64,000 nt of DNA. It comes from Verrucomicrobiia bacterium. GTDB lineage: Bacteria; Verrucomicrobiota; Verrucomicrobiia; Verrucomicrobiales; DEV007. The DNA lies in assembly GCA_030425385.1 (NCBI GenBank), contig JAUIAH010000008.1:124001-188000 (forward strand), written 5' to 3'. Shown here piece after piece: positions 53,763 through 62,530 of the stretch (the first letter of the stretch is position 1; each line of letters begins with the position of its first letter). Position numbers and translations under genes: made by a program. A model generated the notes under the pieces. It made no database searches and was not told the DNA's origin. It was given only the letters and a program-made list of their open reading frames with translations.

Positions 53763-54234
53763 TCTTCTCGAACTGACTCCCCTCCCGGCGGAAGGCGGCT
53801 ATTTCCGCGAGACTTATCGATCCACAGTCACCATGCTCTGGCAGCAGCAATCCACCCGGGCAGCGGGCACAGCGATCTACTATCTCATCACGCCCGAAAC
53901 CTTCTCTGCCCTCCACCGCTTGCCCATTGATGAAGTCTGGCATCACTACATCGGTGATCCTGTTGAGCAATTCTGCCTGCAGGAAGACGGTACGGCTGAG
54001 ACGCGGCATCTCGGAAGCAATCTTCTAACAGATCCGCCACAACACCCTCAAACCACTGTCCTTGCAGGGGTCTGGCAGGGCACGCGCTTGCTTCCCGGAG
54101 GCCGTTGGGCGCTTCTCGGCACGACCATGTCTCCGGGATTCGAGTTTCAGGATTTAGAAATGGCATCCCGCAGCACTCTCTGCCAACGTTACCCCCAATT
54201 CGAATCCAGCATTCACACATTCACCAATCCATGA
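53719..54234 (+). CDS. Cupin-domain protein (DUF985)
   Basis: 171 residues from ATG 53719 (or 165 from ATG 53737). 'LLELTPLPAEGGYFRETYRS', 'TAIYYLITPETFSALHRLPI', 'DEVWHHYIGDPVEQF' and 'LAGVWQGTRLLPGGRWALLG' with 'MSPGFEFQDLEMA' are the complete DUF985 cupin signature; the paired His of 'VWHHY' should bind a metal. The biochemical role is unknown. It overlaps the PLA2-like gene upstream and shares an ATGA overlap with the SDR gene downstream, so its expression is coupled to both. Confidence 0.88.
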   Translation: MQTTSQMLSAQNVIDLLELTPLPAEGGYFRETYRSTVTMLWQQQSTRAAGTAIYYLITPETFSALHRLPIDEVWHHYIGDPVEQFCLQEDGTAETRHLGSNLLTDPPQHPQTTVLAGVWQGTRLLPGGRWALLGTTMSPGFEFQDLEMASRSTLCQRYPQFESSIHTFTNP

Positions 54235-54977
54235 CTCCATTCTCCCTCATCGACGACGTTGCCCTTGTGACCGGCGGGGCTATCAATATTGGCAAAGGTA
54301 TCGTACAGTCTCTGTTAGAAGCGGGCGCTCGGGTCGCGATCGGTTACCGTGACCATGCGGAGGAAGCAGAAGCCCTGGCCCGGGAAGCTGGCGATCAAGC
54401 GTTTGCCGTGCCACTCAATGTCTGTTCCTCGCATAGTGTCAAGGATGCGATTCGGGCTACCATGACAGCGTTCGCTAGACTCGATCTCCTGGTCAACAAT
54501 GCGGGCATCTTCAGTCTCTATCCTCAGAGCGATCTGCCGACGGAGGAGTGGGATCGCATCTTTCAGGTGAACGCGCGCGGGCTCTTTCTCTGCTCCAAAC
54601 TGGCCATTCCCGAACTCTCGACGCGCGGAGGCGCCATCGTGAATATCGCGAGTATCAACGGCTTCCACCCAGGCTTCGGCAACACTGCTCACTACGATGC
54701 TAGCAAAGGTGCGGTGGTCGCCTACACCCGATCCCTCGCAGCGGAACTGGCCCCCAAGAATATCCGCGTCAACGCCATCGCCCCGGGACTCGTCGATTCC
54801 GAAGAGCTACGCGATCAATTCCAAGATCTCGCTGAAGCGGTCGAACGCAAGACGCCCACTCAAACTCTTACAGAAGCACGGGACGTCGGCAACACAACCG
54901 TCTTCCTCGCCTCCCGCGCCGCCCGTCAGATCACGGGCGAAACCATCATCGTGGATGGTGGCTATTTGCTGACGTAG
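54231..54977 (+). CDS. Short-chain dehydrogenase/reductase
   Basis: 248 residues from ATG 54231, in an ATGA overlap with the cupin stop. The cofactor loop TGGAINIGKG (TGxxxGxG-like), 'LVNNAGIF', the catalytic Ser in IVNIASINGF and Tyr-Lys in HYDASKGAVVAY mark a classical SDR, and the C-terminal 'GETIIVDGGYLLT' is the usual end. It probably reduces a ketone or aldehyde with NAD(P)H in the cytoplasm; pteridine and fatty-acid reductases are related. It ends the Cre run. Its tail overlaps the minus-strand nucleotidyltransferase remnant by 16 bp. Confidence 0.93.
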   Translation: MTPFSLIDDVALVTGGAINIGKGIVQSLLEAGARVAIGYRDHAEEAEALAREAGDQAFAVPLNVCSSHSVKDAIRATMTAFARLDLLVNNAGIFSLYPQSDLPTEEWDRIFQVNARGLFLCSKLAIPELSTRGGAIVNIASINGFHPGFGNTAHYDASKGAVVAYTRSLAAELAPKNIRVNAIAPGLVDSEELRDQFQDLAEAVERKTPTQTLTEARDVGNTTVFLASRAARQITGETIIVDGGYLLT

Positions 54978-55090
54978 AACGACGGCCCCACACACTTGCT
55001 CACGAAAGCGGCTCGCCCATAGAGCGTGAATTCCACATCGTCTTCCAGCCTCGAATCTAGTTCCGCTAGGATACGCTTCGCGTTGCTCAT
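54962..55090 (-). pseudogene. Truncated nucleotidyltransferase-like (DUF6036-type) fragment
   Basis: A 42-residue reading frame read from the minus strand: ATG 55090 to TAG 54962. It starts MSNAKRILAELDSRLEDD and continues 'VEFTLYGRAAFV', the N-terminal signature of DUF6036-type minimal nucleotidyltransferases (LYGRAA-V), then loses similarity and stops, missing the DxD catalytic region. The start overlaps the upstream 181-aa gene by 4 bp (ATGA). The frame runs into the end of the SDR gene, as expected if a deletion or rearrangement joined them. Short length makes the family call tentative. Confidence 0.5.
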
Positions 55091-55632
55091 GACACTAGCC
55101 GCCAACTCTGAGCATTTGCTTTTCCGAAGGCCATCACTGGCTCGGCAAGACGTGTCCAGTGGATGAGCGTGTCCCGTAATGGGCGCTCATTTGCGAAGGC
55201 CTTTAAAAGGCGTTTCCAAGCGTCATGGTTAGGGTCGACGCGGAGCGCCTGTCGGGCGAGTTCTGCTAGAATGCGCCCGGTGCGTTCTCGCTTTGCTGTG
55301 AGGATCAATCTTGCCATGTCGAGCTGACCACGTGAAATGAGCTGCGCTGGGGGGCGCAGCAGTTGCGGATGATCGACTGCATTCGGCTGACAACAAGCGA
55401 CGACCAGCTCTTCGTTCGAAAGATCGTCCTCGGTGGGACACGTCGACAGCGGCAACGCCTTCGGACGGCGAATCACGGTCGCGCCACGAGCATTGGCCAC
55501 GTCAAGCAACCACGCCTCCAGGGTCAATGAACCCGCATCATCGCCTGAGGCTTTCAAGCGTTCTAACTTGAATCTTAGCGGAGACTGATGCGTCGTGAGT
55601 GCCATCCGTTGGGCAAGTGTCGCGTCTGTCAT
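55087..55632 (-). CDS. Conserved hypothetical partner of a DUF6036-type nucleotidyltransferase
   Basis: 181 residues with no signal peptide. Recognisable features are a basic helix near the start ('PLRFKLERLKASGDD'), a segment 'DLSNEELVVACCQPNAVDHP' and helical text 'ARLILTAKRERTGRILAELA' and 'LLKAFANERPLRDTLIHWTR', but no family was named. Its stop overlaps the start of a truncated nucleotidyltransferase fragment, a coupling typical of two-gene toxin-antitoxin-like (AbiE/MNT-HEPN) or DUF6036 pairs. If so, this intact gene has lost its partner. Upstream lies the first W/DP-repeat gene, 96 bp away on the same strand. Confidence 0.55.
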   Translation of the reverse strand: MTDATLAQRMALTTHQSPLRFKLERLKASGDDAGSLTLEAWLLDVANARGATVIRRPKALPLSTCPTEDDLSNEELVVACCQPNAVDHPQLLRPPAQLISRGQLDMARLILTAKRERTGRILAELARQALRVDPNHDAWKRLLKAFANERPLRDTLIHWTRLAEPVMAFGKANAQSWRLVS

Positions 55633-55728
55633 GGGCTTCAGCCTAAGCGATGTCTATGCAGATCGCTATCAACCATTTCAGTCTGGTTTGGCAAAACGGA
55701 ATGAAAGAGCGGACAACAAGGTTCACGC

Positions 55729-57621
55729 TCACCTATCTTCCCGATCAAAGAACGCCTGCATGGCAGCCGCTTGATCAATCCTTTGTTGGACCTTATCTCG
55801 GCTCGCTTCCGGCAACGTCACTTCATCCAGCCACGCTCGGGCTTGGTCCACGTCGCGATCTGCGAGGACCTGAATGCTCTCATTCATGAGGCGCTCATGA
55901 GCCTCATCGTGAGGCAGGTCACGCAACAATGCCAGAGAGGCGGCCGGATCACGACGCTTCAGTGCCTCCGCTAGCCCCCATGCGGCAGCCTCCCGTGGCG
56001 CCCCTGCCGGAAGCGTCGCATACCAATCTTGGGCCGCTTCTGGGTCGTGGCGCGCCCAGTTTCTAACAAGATTACGAGACGCGTAGGCTCGCTGATCTCC
56101 GGCTGGCAAATCGTTGATCCAGACGGCAGCCTGCTCAGGATCCATCCCCGCCCATCGGCCGATGGCTTCCTGCAGGGCTCGCTCACGTTCTCGACTGACG
56201 GGCTGTACTTGCAGGAACGCCACCGCTTCCCCAGGCGCCTGGTCTGCAAATTGCCTCACATAGCTCTCAAGAAAGGGCGCTCTCGCAGCTTCAGGAAGTT
56301 CTGCGATGACGGCCTGAGGATCTTCTCCTGTAGCTGCCAGGGATTCTAAGAACTGCCGAGCACCCCAAGAATCTAGACTTTGATTCCCTGAGGCCGCGGC
56401 TTCTGCGGCGTAGATCTCTAGGGCTCGGCGAGGATCACGCTGCGCCAGGTCTCCCACGAGAGCCCGCACGGCCGCCTTCCTCACGTGTGGATCTTCCACG
56501 GTGTCCAACCATTCGGACATGCCTTCACCATCGATCTCAGCCCACCGGCGAGCCGCTGATTCAATCGCCGATCGCATCATTCCGTCTTCCGCATTCAGAT
56601 ACGTGACAAGATCTGCCAAGGCTTGAGGACGATCCGAGTTCTGCAGGCCTGTCACTGCTTCATAAAGGAATCGTGAACGCACGACTTCAGATTCCACATA
56701 CTCATCAATCAATGTCAGGATCTGCTGGGCTTTCACCGTCTTTCCCATCGCTCGTCCGAGCTGATCGGTCAGACGCGTCCTCTGTTCCACATCCAGCTGG
56801 CCCCACATCTTTTCTAGACACGCCTTGGGGTCTTCCTCTGCCCAAGCTTCTGCTAGTCTGGAAAGAGCAAGCTTCTTGTCGGCCGCCTTCCCGAGACGCT
56901 CTACCCAGGCAAGGGCGGCCTCGGGATCATCCTCCACCCAGCGCTCCATGACGTACTCGAGCCCGTCCTCGCCGTCTTCCTTCCCCAATGCGTGATCTAG
57001 CGCTTTCCTCACGGCTTGTTCAGGACCAGCCTCATAGAGCTTTCCGATAAGCCAGCTGAATCGCCTAGGCTCACTGGCGTCGAATCCTCGATCTCGCAGC
57101 AGGTCATAGAGCTTGAGCGCCTTCTCCCCATCAAGGTCGCGGAGAAGTTGAGACAGGGTATCTCCTGACGGATCCACACGAAACCATTCTTCCACAGCAG
57201 CCGCCAGGTCATCCTCGGCCCAGGCTCGAATCGCCTCATGCCGATAACGCTCCAGCTCAGGGACTGACGCCGCCAAGTCAAGCGCCCGCTTCCAATCGAG
57301 TTCAACAAGACGACTGAATAGCAATCGGGCCCATGCACTGTCATGGGAAGGGTTTCTCACCAACTGCCGCAACCAACTCTCTAACACTTCCGCATGAGCT
57401 TGCTGAATGGCCATGAGCGCCTCCAAGGAGGGCGTTGAGAGAGAGAAAGACTTCTGCAGGCTCGTCGGCAAGGCCACGCGGACCCGGCGCTGGTTGAGAA
57501 TCGACAGAGAACGCGTTTCTTTCACTAGCATTCCCTCAGCAGCACGGCGCGTCTGGACAACGTCGATCACCAACCAACCAAGAACAGCGCCGGCAAGTAA
57601 CAGCAGTATCGCCTCCTTCAT
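55729..57621 (-). CDS. Membrane-anchored W/DP helical-repeat protein (minus-strand copy 1)
   Basis: 630 residues with an N-terminal anchor (MKEAILLLLAGAVLGWLVI). The rest consists of about 30-35 residue helical units with the pattern W-A-x-x-D-P-x-x-A-x-x-W, for example 'RWVEDDPEAALAWVERLG', 'AEAWAEEDPKACLEKMWG', 'GRWAGMDPEQAAVWINDLP' and 'RNWARHDPEAAQDWYATLP'. Paralogues occupy the next 5 kb. The repeats resemble HEAT/TPR-like solenoids, suggesting a protein-binding scaffold on the periplasmic side. No enzyme motif is seen. Its start overlaps the stop of the upstream paralogue by 4 bp (ATGA). Confidence 0.75.
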   Translation of the reverse strand: MKEAILLLLAGAVLGWLVIDVVQTRRAAEGMLVKETRSLSILNQRRVRVALPTSLQKSFSLSTPSLEALMAIQQAHAEVLESWLRQLVRNPSHDSAWARLLFSRLVELDWKRALDLAASVPELERYRHEAIRAWAEDDLAAAVEEWFRVDPSGDTLSQLLRDLDGEKALKLYDLLRDRGFDASEPRRFSWLIGKLYEAGPEQAVRKALDHALGKEDGEDGLEYVMERWVEDDPEAALAWVERLGKAADKKLALSRLAEAWAEEDPKACLEKMWGQLDVEQRTRLTDQLGRAMGKTVKAQQILTLIDEYVESEVVRSRFLYEAVTGLQNSDRPQALADLVTYLNAEDGMMRSAIESAARRWAEIDGEGMSEWLDTVEDPHVRKAAVRALVGDLAQRDPRRALEIYAAEAAASGNQSLDSWGARQFLESLAATGEDPQAVIAELPEAARAPFLESYVRQFADQAPGEAVAFLQVQPVSRERERALQEAIGRWAGMDPEQAAVWINDLPAGDQRAYASRNLVRNWARHDPEAAQDWYATLPAGAPREAAAWGLAEALKRRDPAASLALLRDLPHDEAHERLMNESIQVLADRDVDQARAWLDEVTLPEASRDKVQQRIDQAAAMQAFFDREDR

Positions 57622-59369
57622 GGTCGGGCCTCCTGCTCAAGTTGGCGGGCCAAAGCAAGGTTGAGTTGATCCCGAAGCGACACGTCCTCCACCGAAAGCG
57701 CCCAGCTCTGGGCCGCAGCGAGATCACGATTAGGATTTCCGCTAGTCATGAGCCCGAGCACCATGCCCGCCACGGCATGGTCGCGTGGCAGCCCTTGCGG
57801 AAGCGCCGCGATCCATTCCGATGCTGCCAGGGGCTCGTCCACCACCCAATCCTCCGACACCTGGGATAGCGTCAGGTTCAGGTCCATTTCGGCAGAACGT
57901 TCCCAAACCCAGTCTGCTGCCGTACGTGGATCGGTTCGTGCAAGGGCAGAGCCCACTTCCTGAGCGACCTGTTGCCGCCATTCGACGTCGGGAAGGTCAT
58001 CGACGCGATCGATGATCCATTCTGGATGGCGCGCCGCGATACTTGTGAGCGCCTCGGGCATCATTGAGGCCTGCGCCTCCTCCGGCAAGGAATCCGTCCA
58101 AGCAAGAAGTTCTTCAGGCCCACGCTCGGCCCACGTTTCCACTAGAGCCTCGCGGAGACTGCCAGTCGCGAGGTCTAACAGATCACGATTGGATAGAAAG
58201 GTTGCGGCCTCTTCTGGAGTTGCGCGCACCCAAGCCTCAAAGGGGTCTCGGATCACCCGCGCTGCAACTTCGCTGTCCGGAATCTCCATCAGCCAGGTCA
58301 GCGCCGAAGCGGGATCGTCTGCTACCCATTGCGCTAACGCCTGTTCTCCCCCATCTTCGTGAGCCCATCCCGATCCATAAAGTTCATACGCCATCGCAAT
58401 GGCTTCTTTCGGCGACTCGTTGCCAAGAGCAGACAGCGCTTCTGTAAGTTGACTACGAATGCGCCAGCTGCCTCGTGACCTCGCTGAGTTTCCATGCTCG
58501 CTCACCGTGTCGATTCGCACCAGATCTCTCAACCCTTCAAGATCGATATCCAAATCACGCACCAACTCTAGCATGCCCTCATGCGTCGTGTTGGATTCGA
58601 CGATCTTGCCGAAGAGGAAATCGCGGTAGGGCCCCTCGGGAGTTCCTCTTAACATTGCCACGGCAGCTTCTCGGTCTTGCGCTGCGAAGCGCTTGATGAT
58701 CTCACTCTCCACCAAGGCCCGTTTGGGATTGCGAGGCCATTCCGCCAGAGCTTTCTGCACTTGAGGCAGCTGATCCAAGGCTAATCCTTGCACCAGCCTC
58801 TCGTAGAGTTTGGCCTTCTCAGGAAGCGCCTCCTGAGATTCAAGCCAGCTAAGCGCAGCGCCAGAATCCTCATTCTCCCAAGTCGCTAACATGATCCCTA
58901 GCGCGTTCGTTCTCGACGTATCGCTAGACAAGGCAAGCGCCTCTTCCAGAGCGCCTTCGCGATCCGCGTGAAAGCGCTCCTGCCACACCCAAGATTCGAG
59001 CTCGCTTCGTTGATCAATTCGACCAAGCCGTTCTTGCTGAAACATTGTCAGGGCTCTAGCCGCGTCTTGCTCTCCGAGAAGTCCGATCACCATTTCTCGA
59101 ATCTCACGGGATTGCTCACGACTGGCTTCGAAAGCCGCCTCCACGTCAAGCGAGCACCAGTCATCAACGATCCAGCGACGCCACCTTGGATCCGCATGCG
59201 CCACCATCGCCTGTGGATCCAAGGTCACCCCCTTCCGAACAATCATCGCGCTGACCGGCGACAACGAATTGCCTCGTCTCTCACGGCTAAGCGCCAGGAG
59301 TTCCAAGATCTCCTCAATCGATGCCTCTTGTAGCCACACTCGTTGCCAACACCCTTCAAACCATGACAC
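57618..59369 (-). CDS. W/DP helical-repeat protein (minus-strand copy 2)
   Basis: 583 residues from GTG 59369 (internal starts are possible). No membrane helix or signal peptide is evident, unlike the other paralogues. Repeats of the W-x-x-x-D-P/x-A type run through it, such as 'LATWENEDSGAALSWLESQE', 'LAQWVADDPASALTWLMEIP' and 'ADWVWERSAEMDLNLT'. The 3' end overlaps the anchored paralogue by 4 bp, so both are made together, while the 5' end overlaps the start of the divergent paralogue by 7 bp. Its missing anchor may mean that it binds the others or that the true start lies elsewhere. Confidence 0.65.
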   Translation of the reverse strand: MSWFEGCWQRVWLQEASIEEILELLALSRERRGNSLSPVSAMIVRKGVTLDPQAMVAHADPRWRRWIVDDWCSLDVEAAFEASREQSREIREMVIGLLGEQDAARALTMFQQERLGRIDQRSELESWVWQERFHADREGALEEALALSSDTSRTNALGIMLATWENEDSGAALSWLESQEALPEKAKLYERLVQGLALDQLPQVQKALAEWPRNPKRALVESEIIKRFAAQDREAAVAMLRGTPEGPYRDFLFGKIVESNTTHEGMLELVRDLDIDLEGLRDLVRIDTVSEHGNSARSRGSWRIRSQLTEALSALGNESPKEAIAMAYELYGSGWAHEDGGEQALAQWVADDPASALTWLMEIPDSEVAARVIRDPFEAWVRATPEEAATFLSNRDLLDLATGSLREALVETWAERGPEELLAWTDSLPEEAQASMMPEALTSIAARHPEWIIDRVDDLPDVEWRQQVAQEVGSALARTDPRTAADWVWERSAEMDLNLTLSQVSEDWVVDEPLAASEWIAALPQGLPRDHAVAGMVLGLMTSGNPNRDLAAAQSWALSVEDVSLRDQLNLALARQLEQEARP

Positions 59370-60502
59370 ATGCCAAACTCAAAGTGGCCATCGTTGTGGG
59401 GCTACTCTCTGCCAGCCTTCCGGTCACGGTAGAATGGCGGATGGAAACCCGTTCCGCCCGAATGACGATCCAGCAGATTTCTAACAATGCAACCACAATC
59501 AACTCAGCACCGTCTTTGGCGTGGGCGGATCCTCTCCATCACCCACACGAATCGATCACCGCTCAGATGATCCGCATCCTTGCCCTCGAACACGACGCCC
59601 ATCGGGAAGCAGAACTTGGTGCTCTTGTCAGAAACCTGGAGGCAAACGGCATTGAAGAAGCCCTCCACGTGCTCATGCAAGAATGTCCCAACGAGGACGG
59701 GCTACGCGAGGCCTTTCTCGAAGCCTGGGGGACGTCCGATCCCGAGAGTGCGCTTATACACGCAGCTGAGACCACGGACCTGGACCGCCAGTTTCTCTTC
59801 ATCTCTGCCGCCTACAAAGGGTGGACCCTGCGTGATCCTGCAGGGGCTTGGGCTTACCTGGAGACGGCAGACGCAGCACAACGACCGAAGCTGGCGAATC
59901 ACTTCTTCAGGACCGTGGCCGATCAAGACCGCGCGAAAGGGCTCGCCATCGCGCTCGATTCCCCATCGGACTTCTTACAAATGCATCACGTGGCCCAGCT
60001 CTTTCAGAATTGGGCCCGCACCGATGCCGAGGCCGCTCTCGCTGCCTGCGGAACCATCGAGGATGCAGTCTTTCGAAATCAAGCCTATCAAACAGTGATT
60101 GCCGACCTGATCCTGACAGATCCCTCACGAGCCATGGACCAGCTGACGCAATTGGACGACGGCGAGCCACGCCGAGAGGCTCTTGAGAAGGCCATCAGAC
60201 GCTGGAATAGCGCCGATGTGGCATCCATGGCGAACTTTATCCAGAACGAATCCGATCCAGAATGGCGACGGCAAATGATCGAAGCTGCCCTGCCAGGAAC
60301 CTACTCCCTGGAAGCCATTCAAGCGAAATTGACTTTGTTAGAACAATGCGATGACCTGGAGCTCAAGAAGCGTCACGCGGCCGACTATCTTGAATTCTGG
60401 GCCGCCAATGACGCACCCGAAACCGCCCGCCTCGCCCTGACGCTATCCGCAGAACTTCAAGAAGTGGTCTTCCCTCGCATCGCGAAGCAGACAGTCTCCT
60501 GA
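59363..60502 (+). CDS. W/DP helical-repeat protein, split by a frameshift (5' part)
   Basis: 379 residues from ATG 59363. A signal anchor (KVAIVVGLLSASLPVTV) is followed by repeats such as 'EAWGTSDPESALIHAAETTD', 'KGWTLRDPAGAWAYLETADA' and 'QNWARTDAEAALAACGTIE'. The frame stops at TGA 60500-60502, but the next frame stays open to 60797 and encodes more of the same repeat. Loss of one TC dinucleotide in 'gtctcctgagg' would explain the break. The gene may be inactive or phase-variable, or the base call may be wrong. The divergent copy starts at 59369. Confidence 0.7.
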   Translation: MTHAKLKVAIVVGLLSASLPVTVEWRMETRSARMTIQQISNNATTINSAPSLAWADPLHHPHESITAQMIRILALEHDAHREAELGALVRNLEANGIEEALHVLMQECPNEDGLREAFLEAWGTSDPESALIHAAETTDLDRQFLFISAAYKGWTLRDPAGAWAYLETADAAQRPKLANHFFRTVADQDRAKGLAIALDSPSDFLQMHHVAQLFQNWARTDAEAALAACGTIEDAVFRNQAYQTVIADLILTDPSRAMDQLTQLDDGEPRREALEKAIRRWNSADVASMANFIQNESDPEWRRQMIEAALPGTYSLEAIQAKLTLLEQCDDLELKKRHAADYLEFWAANDAPETARLALTLSAELQEVVFPRIAKQTVS

Positions 60503-60797
60503 GGAGGCAGAAGACTGGTTTGCGAGTCACGCGGATCACCTAGACCGAGACGAAGCGATCCAAGGATTGGTCGATGGCTTCCGCTATGCCCAGACAGAGC
60601 GTGCAGCTCATTGGGCAATGCAACTCTCAAGAGAGGCCGAGCGCACCAAAGCGCTGCAACGCCTAGTTCCCTTGTGGATCCGTGAGGACGCACGCTCGCT
60701 TCAATCGTGGCTGAGCATGCAGGAGGATTCGCTACAACAAGACCTTCTGAGCCGATTCCCCCGCCTGGCTGCCTACCTTTCTAACGCAGACTTCTAA
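60498..60797 (+). pseudogene. W/DP repeat protein, 3' fragment in a shifted frame
   Basis: Continues the upstream protein in another frame: 'PEEAEDWFASHADHLDRDEA', then 'ERAAHWAMQLSREAERTKAL' and 'LVPLWIREDARSLQSWLSMQ', ending at TAA/TAG 60795-60797. No start codon with a plausible RBS opens it, though a TTG at 60567 could. With the upstream part it forms one reading of about 478 residues. The next paralogue starts 1 bp later. Confidence 0.65.
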
Positions 60798-60798
60798 C

Positions 60799-62523
60799 AT
60801 GTATCGCGTGATCTTTCTTTCCGCTCTTTCTGGGCTGCTTCTTGGGCAATCCTTGAAACACCTTTGGCTCCCTAAGCCACCAACGAAGGCTCCAATGGTC
60901 GCCAAAGCCCCAGCGCCGCGATCGGTCCTCACATCCACATTAGAATCTCACGCCCGCTCGACACCCCATCCTGTGACGGATCGCCTGTGCGCTCTCAAGG
61001 AGACCGCTTTCCAAGATCCTGATATTCGGCGTCTAATCTATCACATTCCCACGACGCATTTCCCCAAAGTGATCGATCATCTTGCTAGGGAGCATCAATG
61101 GGCGCTGATTCAAGAGGTCTTCACCTATTGGGGTGCAATAGACCCTGAAGCCGCCCTTAAAAAGCTCCTTTCTATCGGGGAACCCTTGGATTTGCACACG
61201 ACGACGTATGTCAGTATCCATCAATCATTCGTTCGCCCTTTCTTCAGCCGTGCCTCTGCTGCGAGAACGATTACGAAGGCGTGGTTAGCACGCGATTCCG
61301 ACAACGCCCTGAAGACACTCCTCGAAATCCCTGACGATTCTCTCAAACGAGCTATCCAGCACCTGATCATCGAGCATCTGATTGCTGAGGATCCTGCCAA
61401 GGCTTTTCAAGTAGCCATCGAGAAGATGGACCTGCGAGGAGGGTACTCCGCAAGCGGCTTTTCCACTACTGGAGATACCTCCGAAGTGCGGAAGATCTTT
61501 GAAGCCTGGGCGGAGAAGGATCCACCTGAAGCGGTGGCACAGGCCCAAGAATTGGCTGATACAGAGCTGCGCAAGAGTGCCGTGAATGCCATTGCCCAAC
61601 AGTGGGCTCGTCGGGATCCAGAGGCCGCTGAAACCTGGGCGAGCACCCTACCTCACGATCTTCAATCAAGCGTGTTGCTGTCCTTGAAGGGGCCAATGAC
61701 AAAACGCGATCCCGAGCGGGTGCTTGCTCTAGCAGAATTTAACGAATCTGATGGTCCAGTCCGATCCCATAGGGACACCCCATGGGGAATAGAGAAGGTG
61801 CGCCACTCCAAAGAAGGGTCGATCTACGCTCAATGGCTCGAAGATGATCCGAATGCGGCCCTCACTTGGCGTGAGGCGCTGACGGACATTCCAAGACAGC
61901 GCAACATTGCGGCTGCCACGGTCCGCCATTTCATAGAGGCCGACCCCATGAAGGCGGCCTCGTTCGCCCTTGATGCCCCACCTGCCGCGCAGCAAGCGGC
62001 CTTGGAAGAGCTGGCTAATGCTTGGAGCCTGCGTGATCGGCAAGCCGCTCTCGACTGGGCACAACACATCAGCGATCCTGTTCTCCAGCGTCACTATCTT
62101 TATACCCTCTATGAGCGCGACATCGAGCACTCTGCTAGTCAGTTTGCAGGTGCGTTCGAGAGCACGGTCGTTCCCGAACTTCAGAACGTGGTCGCCGACC
62201 AACTGATCCGACGGTGGACCTCACAGAACCCTCAAGCTGCTGCCGATTGGCTAGCGACCCAGGACTTTGGCACTCATATGGCGGCCCATTTCGGAACAGT
62301 GGCTCAGCGGTGGGCGCGCAAGGCCCCGCACGAGACGATTCACTGGGTGACCGCGATCGAGAGGCAAGCGGTTCAACAAGGAGCCATCCAAGGACTCGCA
62401 CAAACCTTGCATGAAGACATGGGGGAAACGGCCCATGATTGGGTCAGGAATCAGGCACAGGTGGACCCTTCACTGAGAATGGCCATCTTCGACCATCTCA
62501 ACTCCCTCGCACGATCTCCCTAG
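60799..62523 (+). CDS. Membrane-anchored W/DP helical-repeat protein (plus-strand copy 2)
   Basis: 574 residues starting 1 bp after the frame-shifted copy. An N-terminal anchor (MYRVIFLSALSGLLLGQSL) precedes a Pro-rich linker and repeats such as 'FTYWGAIDPEAALKKLLSIG', 'EAWAEKDPPEAVAQAQELAD', 'QQWARRDPEAAETWASTLPH' and 'RRWTSQNPQAAADWLATQDF'. Full length is intact. Its partner upstream is broken, so this may be the only working plus-strand member. The family has no assigned function; the solenoid pattern suggests a scaffold outside the inner membrane. Confidence 0.8.
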   Translation: MYRVIFLSALSGLLLGQSLKHLWLPKPPTKAPMVAKAPAPRSVLTSTLESHARSTPHPVTDRLCALKETAFQDPDIRRLIYHIPTTHFPKVIDHLAREHQWALIQEVFTYWGAIDPEAALKKLLSIGEPLDLHTTTYVSIHQSFVRPFFSRASAARTITKAWLARDSDNALKTLLEIPDDSLKRAIQHLIIEHLIAEDPAKAFQVAIEKMDLRGGYSASGFSTTGDTSEVRKIFEAWAEKDPPEAVAQAQELADTELRKSAVNAIAQQWARRDPEAAETWASTLPHDLQSSVLLSLKGPMTKRDPERVLALAEFNESDGPVRSHRDTPWGIEKVRHSKEGSIYAQWLEDDPNAALTWREALTDIPRQRNIAAATVRHFIEADPMKAASFALDAPPAAQQAALEELANAWSLRDRQAALDWAQHISDPVLQRHYLYTLYERDIEHSASQFAGAFESTVVPELQNVVADQLIRRWTSQNPQAAADWLATQDFGTHMAAHFGTVAQRWARKAPHETIHWVTAIERQAVQQGAIQGLAQTLHEDMGETAHDWVRNQAQVDPSLRMAIFDHLNSLARSP

Positions 62524-62530
62524 AGGGATG

